NCBI GenBank assembly: GCA_014898415.1 | Contig: RCTD01000025.1 | Location: 930,001-994,000 of the forward strand | Source: Stromatinia cepivora | Lineage: Eukaryota; Ascomycota; Leotiomycetes; Helotiales; Sclerotiniaceae | Reading direction: 5' to 3' | Length of the DNA: 64,000 nt | The notes under the pieces: generated by a model | Told to the model about the DNA's origin: nothing | What the model saw: the letters and a program-made list of their open reading frames with translations, nothing else | The model's database searches: none | In this document: positions 23,447 through 35,042 of the stretch, piece after piece | Layout: the number at the start of each line of letters is the position of its first letter | Position numbering within the stretch: the first letter of the stretch is position 1 | Position numbers and translations under genes: made by a program

Positions 23447-24500
23447 GATGCGCCAAAATCTCGGCTAAATAGATAACTCGGTCTTCCGTCGTTGCCAAAA
23501 TAGGCCCCCCACCTTCTCTTCCTTCAGTGACTTGTTCACACTCTTCTTTCACTTGTTGTCACTAGAAAATTTTCCTCTTCTTCCTTCTCTTCTATATCTT
23601 GTCTTGTCTTGTCGTAGGCGTTACTTTGTACTTTTGAAAAACTCGAAAAGGAAAGAGGGGGAAAAAAAAAAGAAATAAAAGGGTTATATATTAAATCCAG
23701 TTGGGAAATATGCTAATATTATTATTTTTATTCGAGTGGAGCAGAAAGGAAATACCGAAGTCTCATCTGCAAGACTTCAACCGTAAAAAGCGACTCTGCA
23801 AAATGAAATGAAGGAAAACAACAGATGAAATTGGAAAAGGAGGGACAACTCAAGAGACTCGAACACATTGAAGTACAAGACTACAAAATTGATTATAAGA
23901 AGAGGAATCAGAGACCCATATCTATACTCTTTCTTGTCTTATCCTCATGTCCCGTAATTGAGATGATCTACCACTCCGTAGGTATCTAGTAACGCATTGC
24001 TTTAACATCTGATATCCACGCAGGTGTTCTGCTTGTCGGTCCATTCACCCCAACTTTCAGGGGTGTAAGACGGTGAGGTTCCTATAAAGGGATAACCTTA
24101 CCTCCAACAGCTGTACTGAATAATCATGCTTCTCTGACTGGTTCGTGAACCCCCATTCGAGTGTGAAAAGAAAGGCATGAATGATCTGAAATTGACGAAT
24201 GAATGATCGAATATGCAAAGAATAACACAAACTTTTGCTACGGAGAATACTATTTCGTCACCTTCTATCTCTGAATCATCTCCGAGGTAGTATTTGTAGC
24301 CTTGTTTGCAATTAAACCATGGCAGCGTGGTAAGATAGATTGATTGATCTGCTGGTGGGCGGTAAAGGGATGAGATTGCCCCGCAAGTTGCAGCCCCTAC
24401 CAAGGTTCTTAACTTTAACCACCTGGGCATTGAAGCAATACCTTTTCAAAGCATCACCCTTAAAACTAAACAATAATATTTAATCAATTAATTCAAGATC
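23447..24500. other. divergent promoter region before ECT1
   Basis: About 1.05 kb between outward-facing genes. It has an A-rich stretch near 23660-23680 and a possible small minus-strand coding region at 24000-24430, discussed under findings but not called. Confidence 0.55.
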
Positions 24501-26031
24501 ATGCCTGATAAATTTGAGGAAGAAGGTCCATCCGGTGAAGCCGCACCCGAGATCTTAGAGGATAGAATATGGGTGGATGGTTGCTGGGACTTTTTCCATC
24601 ATGGTATGTTGGTTTATGTAGAATTTGAGGAAGCTATCTCGAAGCTTACCCCTGACTGACTTCATATGCTAACATGTTTATTTCTGTATAGGACATGCCG
24701 GCGCCATGCTTCAAGCACGACAGTTGGGTAATGAATTGGTGGTAGGAATTCACTCCGATGAATCAATTCTCGAGAACAAAGGACCTACGGTCATGACGCT
24801 ACAAGAACGGTAATTCAGGACGAACATTGGATGAGGACTGATTTACTGATTCCATATCCTCAAGAATCGCGGCAGTAGATGCCTGCAGATGGGTTACACA
24901 ATCGGTGTCATATGCTCCATATGTTACCTCTCTGCCATGGATTTCTCACTATGGTTGTAAATATGTAGTTCATGGCGATGACATTACTTCGGACAGCAGT
25001 GGGGAAGATTGTTATCGATTTGTCAAGGCTGCAGGCAGATTCAAGGTTGTAAAGCGAACGCCAAGTATCTCAACGACAGATCTGGTAGGACGAATGTTAC
25101 TTTGCACACGAACGCACTTTATCAAGTCGCTACCCAAGCTCTTGGCCGGAGAAGATGGCTCAGGAACTCCGGAGGAGAGGCATGCTGATGGGAAAGTCAT
25201 GACGGAAAGAATGCGAATGTATGCTACCGACGAAACTGGACTTAACCCAGGCTCAAGTGTTTGGTTTTGGAAAGCTTCGATTGCGGCCAGGGGGGGCGAG
25301 ACCGAGAATGAAAAAGGAGTATTCAGTTCTCTAATGGATGGATCGACACCAAAACCTGGTCAGCGAGTCGTATATGTCGATGGTGGTTTCGATCTCTTTT
25401 CGTCAGGTCATATTGAATTTCTTCGACAAGTCATAAAGGCAGAAGAGAAGCTTGCTGAGGGAGAAGGCTGGTATAGCAAAGAAGCTGTAGAAGAACGTGT
25501 TGGTAAAGGGGCGGATTATGCACCATGTTTTGTGGTAGCTGGTGTTCACGATGATGAAGTTATCAATCATTGGAAAGGAGTCAATTATCCTATCATGAAT
25601 ATCTACGAACGAGGTCTTTGCGTATTGCAATGCAAGGTATTCAACGTTCCGCATCTCTTCCAAAAGTCAGTTCTAACCTTATGTAGTACGTCAACGCCGT
25701 CATCTTTGGTGCTCCCTTCACTCCAACAAAGGCATATCTCACGACGACTCCATGGGGAGTGCCTGATGCCGTGTACCATGGGCCAACAAGTTTCATGCCA
25801 TTGACCTATGATCCATACGTTGCTGCGAAGGAAATGGGAATCTATCGTGAGATAGGAAATCATGAGTTTTCATTTGTCAACGCCGGTCAAATCGTACAAC
25901 GGATATTGAAAAGTCGAGATATGTATGAAGAAAGACAACGTATCAAGGGGGTAAAGGGTATTGGTGAGGAGGCTCAAAGGACACGCGAACGAATGGAAGA
26001 AGAACGGCGATTAAGGGAAAGTTCTGCATAG
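24501..26031 (+). CDS. ECT1: ethanolamine-phosphate cytidylyltransferase
   Basis: Four exons (24501-24603, 24692-24809, 24865-25636, 25687-26031) give 445 aa. The enzyme makes CDP-ethanolamine from phosphoethanolamine and CTP in the Kennedy pathway to phosphatidylethanolamine. It has two cytidylyltransferase folds. The first carries VDGCWDFFHHGHAGAM with the HxGH motif at H33-H36 and the RTPSISTTDLVGR signature. The second begins VVYVDGGFDLFSSGHIEFLR, where the equivalent site is SSGH (H256), lacking the first His. It continues with IMNIYERGLCVLQCKYVNAV. The first intron splits the HHGH codons and the last lies just after LQCK, so splice calls are well anchored. Length is within the family range. 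Confidence 0.95.
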
Positions 26032-27174
26032 AACTTTTGTTAAGAATCCGGTATAGGATCTGGGTTTAAAAACTCCAAGGAAAAGTTCACGGTGGTTAGA
26101 GGGGTAGAGAGGAGACAAAAAGTTCATAGATACCACCTAGTTTTACATGACATAGATATAGATATTGACTAATCGAGAAAGGGCGTGCCATGGCTCGATC
26201 TTGACTCTTCACCGCTAGGAGAGAATATTGGAGCAAATTCTAAACGTTAAATAAATATTCATGACAACAATCTATGTGTTCCTGCATATCTTTGATTTTG
26301 ATTTCCGAATGTAACCGTTACCCGCTGATAAGCGTTTCAATAACTCCTTTAGTTAATTTAGTTAAAGAGTGAAAAATATTCAAACTAACGGCATCATATC
26401 TCCACAGCAACTTCAACACCTTCAACACCATTCTCATCATCAGCATCTAAGTCCGCCTCCGATCCGGACAATGCCCGCAGCAAACGATGTCGTGTTACTA
26501 TCCATTCCCCTCGGAAAAGTGTACTATTTTCATATCCAGAGAAAGCAATATCTTTGCGTGGATGGATCTACCAGTCGCTCGCCGTATAATAATGCTGGAT
26601 ACTGGGCAGGCTATCGAACATTCAATGATCGGAGTAAACCTTCAATAATGCTTAGTACTCGGTATTGAATATTTCTTTCCTACGTCCTCCGTGCCGTTGC
26701 TTCCATAGTTAAAATTCCTTGCATTGCAGTGACTCCACTAACAAAATTTCTTGACGACCTACAATATCTCGTACGTACTAATAAGTATCCTGATTCCTCA
26801 TAACCATGCTTTGATTGGGGAGGGACCGCCAAGAAGACCCAAATAAGAGGCTTGCGGAGTATTGTAATAAAGATTGGCTAGTGCCATAAGGTTGAGTTTG
26901 AGTTTGAGTTTTTCACTTATTTATGGTTTGGATCTATCTTATCTGTGCATGTTTCTAGTTTTCTAAATTGTTTGTGACTCAAATTTTTTATACGACTCCT
27001 TCGTAGGACCCTTTCTATAAATTCTTTCTTTGTCCTTCAATTTCTGATCACCTGCAACTTTACATCAAAACCATCGGATTTCTTCAATTTTTCAGTTAAA
27101 AATTTTCTACATTCTTTACTTCTTCCAAAGGGGATCAGTTGGGTACTTGTACTTGGCCACCAAAATAAATAGCA
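26032..27174. other. spacer between ECT1 and the aminotransferase
   Basis: 1.14 kb between same-strand genes. A frame at 26471-26668 starting MPAANDVV could encode 65 residues, but it has no recognised family. The aminotransferase promoter should be at the right end, where pyrimidine-rich sequence precedes the start. Confidence 0.5.
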
Positions 27175-28734
27175 ATGGCTCCATCAGCAATTTCACAAAC
27201 TCCTACTAAGAATGTTCAACAATCCGATGAACTCCTGGCTGCCGCTGTCACCAAAAAGATTGCAACCACGGAATTTGGCACTCTTCCTCACCTAGATGCA
27301 TCTTTACTTAAAATCACCAAATCTACAACGCCAATGAACGTTCCTGCGGCAGGAGATCCAATCATTAATACCGGTTCTCAGTGTACCGACCATATGATCA
27401 CAGCCGTTTGGAGTGACAAGACCGGATGGGGTGCACCAGAACTGAAGCCATACGGAAATCTCTCACTGGCTCCTACAGCTTCTGTTTTGCAGTAAGTTGC
27501 TTTTTGTTTTCTGGTTGGAGGGCGTTGAGTCATAGCCACCATTCCTTTTGTTTTGAAATGATGTTGGAGTTGCATCTTCAACAAACTTTTCATATCACAA
27601 AACGGACAACACCATCTCCTATTTTTTCGGTCATTTGTGTATTCAAAGCATACTGATCTATTTTAGTTATGCAACTGAATGTTTCGAGGGCATGAAAATG
27701 TATCGTGGATTCGATGGAAAGCTCAGATTGTTCCGTCCGGATTGCAACTGTCAACGAATGCTCACTTCCGCTACACGTATTTCCTTGCCAGGATTTGATC
27801 CTAAGGAGTTGCAGAAGCTTATCGTTACCTTGGTTTCTGTGGATGGACCAAAATGGCTCCCAGAACCTGGTAGTTTCCTCTATTTGCGACCCACCATGAT
27901 TGGTAGCGCTGGAGCACGTGAGTACGCCTCTGGGAAGAAGTTGACATTAAAACATCGCGACACCCTATCCGAATATGCAAATATGGTATCTACGAGATCA
28001 TCACTAACATGAAATGCATAGTTGGCGTTGCTGCCCCCAAAGAGTGTACAATGTTTGTCATTTCCACCTTCATGCCTGCTATGGATTCACCCGAGGGTAT
28101 GAAGCTTCTTGCCAGTCAAGAAGGTGTCCGTGCCTGGCCCGGTGGATTCGGCTTTGCCAAGGTGGGAGCCAATTATGGACCTACGTTGATGGCAAACTCA
28201 GAAGCTCGTGCCCGTGGTTATGACCAAGTTTTATGGTTGCTCGACGGAATGGTTACTGAGGCTGGAGCCAGCAACTTCTTGGTGGTATGGGAAACTAAGG
28301 AGGGTAAGAAGCAGTTGATTACTGCTCCTTTAAAGGACAAGATCATCTTGGATGGTGTTACCAGACGAAGTGTTTTGCAGTAAGTACACCCAGCCCATAT
28401 TCCGTTTCTTTGGGAATAGTGATTTTAACCTTAAAACTATAGACTCGTCCGAGAACGCATCCCGGAACTCGAAGTCGTCGAGCGCAACTTCACCATGGAC
28501 GAGCTTGCCGAGACCGCCAAAGAAGGTCGCCTCATTGAAGCTTTCGCTTGCGGAACTGCATACTTCGTCGTCCCCGTCGCACAAATTAACTACAGAGAAA
28601 AGGATATTAACATCCCCATGTCTCAGGGTAACAGTGGAGAGTATGCCGCCAAGATTAAGCAATGGTTGGTCGATATCATGTACGGAAACGTGGAGCATGA
28701 ATGGGGTGTCGTCATTGATGAAGTTGGTGCATAA
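27175..28734 (+). CDS. branched-chain amino acid aminotransferase
   Basis: Four exons (27175-27491, 27667-27917, 28022-28379, 28443-28734) give 405 aa. This class IV PLP enzyme catalyses the last step of Leu, Ile and Val synthesis and the first step of their breakdown. ATECFEGMKMYRGFDGKLRLFRP lies just after the first splice. The PLP lysine is K236 in FAKVGANYGPTL. Also present are LWLLDGMVTEAGASNFLVV and LDGVTRRSVLQLVRER, the latter built across intron 3. The N-terminus (MAPSAISQTPTKNVQQ) is only weakly basic, so cytosolic or mitochondrial location is uncertain, and fungi usually carry several paralogues. Introns 1 and 2 are longer (175 and 104 nt) than most here. Confidence 0.95.
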
Positions 28735-29463
28735 TCAATACCTTTCTATTGGTTGGATTGGGTAATCTGTTCTCTAGTAGGCTGGCTCGGGGGTGCTTGT
28801 ATGGTGGACTGTTCTCCGATAAGCCAGGCCATTTTTGTTTTGCTTTTGCGTTTGCACATTGGGTGGTTTGGGAAAATAAGTCGTTTTACGGCGCGGGTTA
28901 CTTCTTTGGGTTCAATGGCATAGATGTTTCCTTGCATAGATATTTCCTTGCATAGATTTTCATCAGCGCTGGTGGCTTGTCTGGAATTATAGATAGCGAA
29001 TAGCATAGCAATCTAATGCTTTTATGAAAAACAATGTTTGTCTTCCCTCGATAATTTAATGGGTTTGACTGCTTCGAATATCACTTCCAACACCCAAAGT
29101 ATATTTCCCAGTGAGCTAGTTACGTCGAAATTGAAGTTCGGTTGTTGATAGTATAAACATACTGTCAGAAGGGGGGATCCAATGGAAAGCAACTCGCAAC
29201 TCCATGGAAGTCTATTTCAAGCCCAACGAGATCTTCGCCGTGCAATGTATTAATTGAAAGTTCAATTAGAGCCTCAACGTAGAGGTTAGTATATGCACAT
29301 AGCTATTCCCAGCAAATAAAACATCCTCCAGCAAAATAACATAGCGACATCATTCCTTCTGGGTATGTGAGCAGATATGAAAATATGGTTAGTGTGCCTT
29401 CTTGCATCAAATCCCAGGTGACACATCTCACGAGCTCAATTCGCGGCCGACTTGAAGCTCCAT
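28735..29463. other. convergent spacer
   Basis: 729 bp between two gene 3' ends. Nothing is recognised. Confidence 0.55.
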
Positions 29464-30431
29464 TCACCACATCATTGCTCCCACAATTCTTTGTCGTACT
29501 TTGTCCGCCTTGACATCAATTTCCTAAAATAGAATTCATCAGTACCCCAAGTACACAGTGAAGCGGCTTATGGCATACCTTCTCCGAAGCCTTCATCATC
29601 TTGATAGCATCATGTCCTACTTCATCCAGTTCTTCCAACAACGCATTCATCTGGGTCGTGTGGTCGGCATCTAACAACTGCATATCGACACGATATCCCT
29701 CATTCTCCTCTTTCTCCTTTATAGCATCACCACCGAACACTTGAGCAGCAAATTTGACAAACTCGTTTTGTAAGCTCTCCCATTGTTTCCAATAATCCTC
29801 TAACTTATTCTCTTCACTCTCAATTGTCTGCTTGAACTGATCGACGCGCTTGCCAATTTCAACTACTTCGGTAACTTGTCGGCTTTTACGCTTCACGGTG
29901 GTTTCGATTTTCTCTTCGGCTAAGGGCGCGCTGAGGGCAGCTGCATTGCGCGAGACATTTTCGAGGAATGAACGGTCATTGGCTTTATTTTCGGCGACTT
30001 TTTGGATGAGAACCTCGTGAACTCTGTCAAAGGCTGCTTTTCCGGTGTTCAGTACATGGGCTCTTGCTCCTTCAAGGGATTCTATTTCTTAAATCAGTCT
30101 CGAATTATCAGGGAATTTACACAACAATCTAATTCTCACCATGGAAAGCAGAGGAAAGATCATCAGGTGGAGAAGATAGCTCAACTATGTGAGCATGTTT
30201 GGAAATCTGAAATGAGCGTGCATGTTTATCCATACGGTAAAGTTTTCGAACCTCATTCTTTGCAATTGGTTTGACAAGAACACATTTCTTCGTTCGCTCT
30301 CGGGAGGCCTTTGGGGGTGTTATGACCTTGCATACTTTCGAAACTTTTGTTTTTGACACTTTTGATTTTGCGGCATGCGCTTTACTTTGATTGACAGGAG
30401 AAACCTTCTGGTGGTTGGCTTGACGTGCCAT
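29464..30431 (-). CDS. coiled-coil protein with basic N-terminus, unknown function
   Basis: Three exons on the minus strand (30431-30140, 30081-29579, 29523-29464) give 284 aa. The family is not recognised. Residues 1-65 are strongly basic (many Lys, with KSKVSKTKVSKVCK), which suggests a nuclear or nucleic-acid-associated protein. From about residue 98 the sequence is helical and charged with heptad-like spacing (KRVDQFKQTIESEENKLEDYW, then LLEELDEVGHDAIKMM), so a coiled coil is likely. The last exon codes only 19 residues (EIDVKADKVRQRIVGAMMW). The frame upstream of the ATG at 30431 has only a TTG. A kinetochore or chromatin-linked role is possible but unproven. Confidence 0.78.
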
Positions 30432-31423
30432 CGCCGCTCCTGAATTGTACGATGTAGAAATGAATTGTAGTAGGAGAGAAGTATTCAATCAAATTATTCA
30501 CGGATGATGAAGTCAGTTGCACATTTTCGAAATGTTGCTTTGAAAGTGAAAATCGCTTAAAAATCCGCGAATTCTGAAGGAGGAAGGAACGACTTCAATG
30601 TCATCATCATCCACAATCCGTTCATGTTGGATTGAAGACTATGTCTAAAATGCAACAGCATTCATCGACATAATAACCTTTCCTTCATCAACAGACAAAT
30701 TCCAAATATCAATGCAATGATTTTCACTAGATACTCATCAGCTTGCAAAACTAGACATCACACTACCCCGGAATGAAAGGCAAATGAAAGATGAAAGGAG
30801 ACAAAATGACCTGTAGTTTATATTGACCTACCTTTCAATTCCAATAGAGGACAAAAGCTACCTTGAACAATAGCTTTGAAGCTCTCAAAGCCTAGGCTAT
30901 GTGATCATTATCATGCACTCTAGTGTCATTTATTTTCATCCTTCAACGAGCAGTACGCATTGAGCGACTTTGATATCGCAACCACTATTTTTGACTAACC
31001 AACTTCAATTCATAAACACCAAAGAGACATTTCGATGGCTCCTATGAGCTAGATGAATTCCAATGTTCACCCCAACCTGGACATTGACCTTGCTTTTATG
31101 GATTGACAAACTTTCAATGTTCAACCTCATTTGAGCATTCAACTTGCCCTTTTAAATCGACATCCTTCCCATGCCCAAAGAGACGCTTTGAATATGGGTA
31201 CTAAATAAAAGCTAGACCATTAAGCTGAACATACCAAGCCCTGCCAATGGCAGCTGAAAATCAGAGGATACATGGAGAATCAGATGCATTGCATTTCCTG
31301 CGCCAATCTTACGCCAAAACCGCTTATTAATACCATAACCGTTCCCAAGATATCTGCCATTCATATAAAACCGATTGATGATTTCACAAATCCATGCGAA
31401 GAGATTTCCCAACCTCTCATCTC
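30432..31423. other. spacer upstream of the coiled-coil gene
   Basis: About 1 kb with no coding frame. It contains a diverged two-copy tandem repeat at 31061-31167. Confidence 0.55.
31061..31167. repeat. two diverged 53-54-bp tandem units
   Basis: Both units start CAATGTTCA. They stay alignable with about two thirds of positions alike through a TTGC..TTTTA..GACA section. The copies are 31061-31114 and 31115-31167. No function is apparent. Confidence 0.45.
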
Positions 31424-32209
31424 TCAAGGCAGCTCCAAATAGAACCTCTTCTCAATTACCTTCACAATCTCCTTCCAATCTATCATAGCCCCGTCTCCAA
31501 TATCCCCACAGGCCAACTCCTTTTCCTGAGGTCGTAGAACCTCAAACCATCCATCATAATCTTCACCATCATCTTCATCAGGACCAATACCCCATTCCTT
31601 CTCCAATATCTTGATTTGGCTCTTCGTGATGGGATGTCTCCACATAGCAGTGTTCATCGCCGGAGCCACGATAATCCTCTTCTGATCCCAGAAAACCCGC
31701 TCCTCGTCCTCAGCAGGAGGATCCAACTCCCCGGTAGTATCCCAAGCTCTCACCACACTCGTAAGCAAATTATCACTAAATCCACCTGTAATCTTCGCCA
31801 TGGTATTGGCACTCAATGGCGCAATAACAAGAATATGCGCCCATCTTCTCAACTCAATATGCAAAATACTCTGGCCTCGCTTCCAAGGATGAACCCATTC
31901 TTCCTCGTCCAAAAATACTCCTTGTATATTGGGATATCGATAGAAAGTATCGATATGTGGTTGTTCAATGCTTTGACCTTGGAGGAAATTGGTAGCTGAT
32001 TTGGTGAGGATTACACATATGGAGAGACCGATATAAGGCGACAGAGCAGCTAGGATGTTGGGAATCTTGATGGTTGCGACAGACCCACTAGCTGCCAGGA
32101 GGAGATGTCGTTTACCATCGGAAGCATGAGCCGCAGCCGTGAATGGCTGCGAAGTTCCCGAGACTCGCGTTCGGCGCTCATCATTTTCGGAATGGATCAC
32201 TTGCAACAT
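31424..32209 (-). CDS. phosphopantothenoylcysteine decarboxylase (Hal3/Cab3-type flavoprotein)
   Basis: An intronless 261-aa ORF of the HFCD flavoprotein family. The enzyme decarboxylates 4'-phosphopantothenoylcysteine in coenzyme A synthesis. Active-site features are all present: His117 in ILHIELRRWA, the substrate clamp APAMNTAMW (182-190) and Cys234 in ELACGDIGDGAM. The FMN-binding start is HLLLAASGSVATIKIP (35-50), and APLSANTMAKI..GFSDNLLT is the central block. Yeast splits these residues between Hal3/Vhs3 and Cab3 in a heterotrimer. Here all three are in one chain, so a catalytic homotrimer is inferred. There is no long N-terminal extension or acidic C-tail as in yeast Hal3. Confidence 0.92.
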   Translation of the reverse strand: MLQVIHSENDERRTRVSGTSQPFTAAAHASDGKRHLLLAASGSVATIKIPNILAALSPYIGLSICVILTKSATNFLQGQSIEQPHIDTFYRYPNIQGVFLDEEEWVHPWKRGQSILHIELRRWAHILVIAPLSANTMAKITGGFSDNLLTSVVRAWDTTGELDPPAEDEERVFWDQKRIIVAPAMNTAMWRHPITKSQIKILEKEWGIGPDEDDGEDYDGWFEVLRPQEKELACGDIGDGAMIDWKEIVKVIEKRFYLELP

Positions 32210-32724
32210 TGAGTGGATTTGGTTGTTGAATCTGAAATTGAGAGATGAAAAGATTTGACTGATTATAAAATCTGACTTGGAAGATTAAGAAGATTTGATT
32301 GTTGAATGTCAGTTCTGGATATTGGAGAATGACATAATAATCATATGTGACCGATTTGATTTTTGGAAAGCAGTTGGAAGATTGAATGTAAGAGTAGTTT
32401 TACGGAGTTGTAAATTTTGATATATGGTAGAGGAAGAAAGAATAAGATAAGAAGACAGAGGAGGGGTGACTAAATACTCTCTACCTATTCACTCACAATC
32501 TTTCATTGTTCTTGGATGTTTTAATATATTATCGGATGGTTGGGAGGGGCGAGGCTGAATGCAGCTATTGATAAGTATTACATACCACAAACTTCGATTG
32601 GCTCGATAATACCTAGCTAGCTCTTCCGAGCTCCGTCTTGAATATTATCAAGCAAGAGGCAAGGCCACCAAAAAAAAGGGATCAAACTTCAACAATCCTA
32701 TATAACAAGACATCATATTTCAAA
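32210..32724. other. divergent promoter region decarboxylase/GRX5
   Basis: 515 bp between two outward-facing starts. It contains an ATTGG (reverse CCAAT) near 32598. No other feature is recognised. Confidence 0.6.
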
Positions 32725-33313
32725 ATGATTGCCAGACCAATGTTTACGTCGGTATGTCATATCCTCTAGCTAGTTCATAGCCTAATCTTATTACCTCAAG
32801 TACTAACGAATTCTTATTTAGGTTTTCCGACAAGCTGCCCGCCCAGGAACATTTACCTCCAAATTCTCGGCCCCTCGATTCTCCCCCATCGCGAGCCGAT
32901 ATCTCTCCACGGAAGTCCGCAAGCAGATTGATCAAGTTGTTGGTTCAAAGCCTGTTGTACTTTTCATGAAAGGCACACCAGAAAATCCAATGTGTGGCTT
33001 CTCAAAGGCAACCATCCAAATCTTGAGTCTACAGGGCTTGGATCCAGAAAAGTTCGCTGCTCTTAACGTTCTGGAGGATGAAGGTTTAAGACAAGGTTAG
33101 TCTTGGAGAGTCTACTTTTGATATATTCTGGGTGAAGGTTAACATGCACTTCAAACAGGAATCAAGGAATACTCCGAGTGGCCAACCATACCCCAACTTT
33201 ATGTCAATAGGGAGTTTATAGGAGGATGCGATATCTTGATTACAATGCACCAGAACGGGGAATTGGCCAAGGTATTGGAGGAGAATAAGGTCCTGGTCGA
33301 GGGGTCATCATAA
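32725..33313 (+). CDS. GRX5: mitochondrial monothiol glutaredoxin GRX5
   Basis: Three exons (32725-32751, 32822-33095, 33159-33313) give 151 aa. Exon 1 codes only MIARPMFTS; together with exon 2 it forms a basic, Ser/Arg-rich presequence (about residues 1-40) for mitochondrial import. The glutaredoxin fold follows with [19 protein letters not shown], where C67-G-F-S70 is the monothiol active site, then [19 protein letters not shown]. Grx5 carries [2Fe-2S] clusters from the ISC scaffold to target proteins. Length and motifs match yeast Grx5 (150 aa). Functionally it is the mitochondrial counterpart of DRE2 at the other end of the window. Confidence 0.96.
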
Positions 33314-34006
33314 AAAGCTCGACCACGGGAGGCTTTAATATGTACAACAATGGAGAGAGGAGGAGGAGAGGTAAGGCACTTGCTCGATGCAGCTAATCGT
33401 CTTACACTTACCACGGGCTTATGAGAAAATGGTATCATGAAGCAGAATTGGTATTATAACGATGATTTTTACGACTTTTTTGGGGAATATACAGGATAAT
33501 AAATATGTCTGCATCTCATCCAAGTATTCAGGTACCCCTGAGGAGTTTTATCTACATGCTTGAGTGAATTTTGATTTCATGAATTAACCTCCGAGCATCC
33601 TGGTTGAATTTGGGAAGTTCTTCATGGATATAATGTTCCTATCTACCTATTAGTTCTAGAACTATTTCATCAAAACCCCTACCGATGAATTTCGGTGTTG
33701 ATCGATTTCTGGGCTCAAATTAGTCAAATTAGCTTTTATTGGGAGCGGTTCCTTCCCCGCGTCAAACGGCACCAAAGCGTAATGACGTATGGACTAACAA
33801 ACAAAACATCAGACATTAGACATCAGACATCAGACATCAGATCGAGGAGCAAGTACTCCGAAAGGGTAGGAACAAAAGAGTAAGCTAAATGTTCAATTTT
33901 TATATTAACATTAATCCACATAATTCTGCTATTTTCCTACAACTTTTCTTCATCTACATCTCCATAACACACATCAAGTTCTCTTTCACTTCCAACTCTA
34001 TACAAA
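33314..34006. other. spacer between GRX5 and the SDR gene
   Basis: 693 bp. It contains a five-copy 7-bp repeat (ACATCAG) at 33806-33840 about 170 bases before the SDR start. Nothing else is recognised. Confidence 0.6.
33806..33840. repeat. five-copy ACATCAG heptamer repeat
   Basis: Five 7-bp units in a row, four ACATCAG and one ACATTAG (the second). Confidence 0.9.
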
Positions 34007-35042
34007 ATGGTTGGTACAAATGAACTCCGGGCAGAGAACCTCTTCTCAATGAAGAATCATGTTTGCGTAGTAACAGGAGGGGGAACTGGTATTGGTTTGA
34101 TGTATTTCTTCTTTCCCGATTCGAAGGAACGTAAATACTGATAACTTACCAGGGCAGCACAGACATTAGCTGCTAATGGCGCAAAAGTATACATCACAGG
34201 CCGCCGAATGGAGGCCCTTGAAAATGCAGCCAAGCAACATTCGCCAACATCTGGAGGTTCCATCATCCCGTGAGTTTCTTGTCCTCTTCATCATTATCAA
34301 TAAATATCTGACAAAATATAGGATCGGACCCTGCGACGTAACCAGCAAGAAAGACCTTGAAAACCTCGTGGCCGAGATCAGTAAAAAAGAAGAATACGTC
34401 AGTCTCCTTTTCGCTGGCGCAGGGATTTCAGGCCCTAAAGCAGAACCCAATTCTTCGGATGCAGTCGAACTGAAGGATAAACTTTTCAACTCTGAAAGTT
34501 TCGAAGAATGGGGAACTACTTTCAATACCAATGTGTCGGCTGTCTATTTCACTACTGTATGTTTTCTTCCGCTGCTGCAAGCTGCACATAAGGTTCATGG
34601 GAGCATGTCTTCTTCAGTAATTGTTATTAGTTCCATGAGCGGTATCATGAGACATGCACAGGGACATTTTTCGTACAATGCGGCGAAGGGTGCGACGGTG
34701 CATTTGAGTAAACTGATGAGTTATGAGTTCAAGGAGATTGGGGTTAGGGTTAATAGTATTGCACCGGGATATTTTCCAAGTGAGATGACGGTGGGAGAGA
34801 GTGATGAGACTCAGAAGAGTCATTTGAAGGATGAGAAAATTCAGGAGAAGGGTCATGTTCCTATGCAGAGACCCGGAAGGTATGTCTTTGTTCTCGTGGC
34901 TTATGAGTGGGGAAAGGCTAATGATGTTCACAGTGACGAGGAGATGGCGATGGCGGTGTTGTTTTTGGCGAAGAATAATTATGTTAACGGAGAGATTATT
35001 GCCGTTGATGGTGGTGTCCTTCTGGATGTTCCGGGAAGGTAA
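34007..35042 (+). CDS. short-chain dehydrogenase/reductase
   Basis: Four exons (34007-34101, 34153-34269, 34322-34879, 34934-35042) give 292 aa. It is a classical SDR: the NAD(P)-binding TGGGTGIG at 23-30, the LFAGAG version of NNAG, VIVISSMSG with the catalytic Ser, and the Tyr189-x3-Lys193 pair in SYNAAKGATVHLSK. RVNSIAPGYFPSEM and VNGEIIAVDGG close the fold. There is no signal peptide. An Arg in ITGRR after beta-2 favours NADP(H). Substrate cannot be told from sequence; related fungal enzymes act in secondary metabolism or polyol/lipid reduction. Exon 4 skips a 54-nt GTATGT intron whose retention would leave the frame open (18 extra codons), so a longer isoform is conceivable. Confidence 0.92.

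Noticed and set aside
24098..24430. 110-codon minus-strand ORF as an intronless gene
   Set aside because: The unspliced tail looks non-coding and alternatives in other frames look better; recorded as a weak finding instead.
26369..26668. 99-codon plus-strand ORF with a His/Gln-rich start
   Set aside because: The frame begins with GTG; the first ATG (26471) leaves 65 residues with no family features. It could still be a small protein but I cannot support it.
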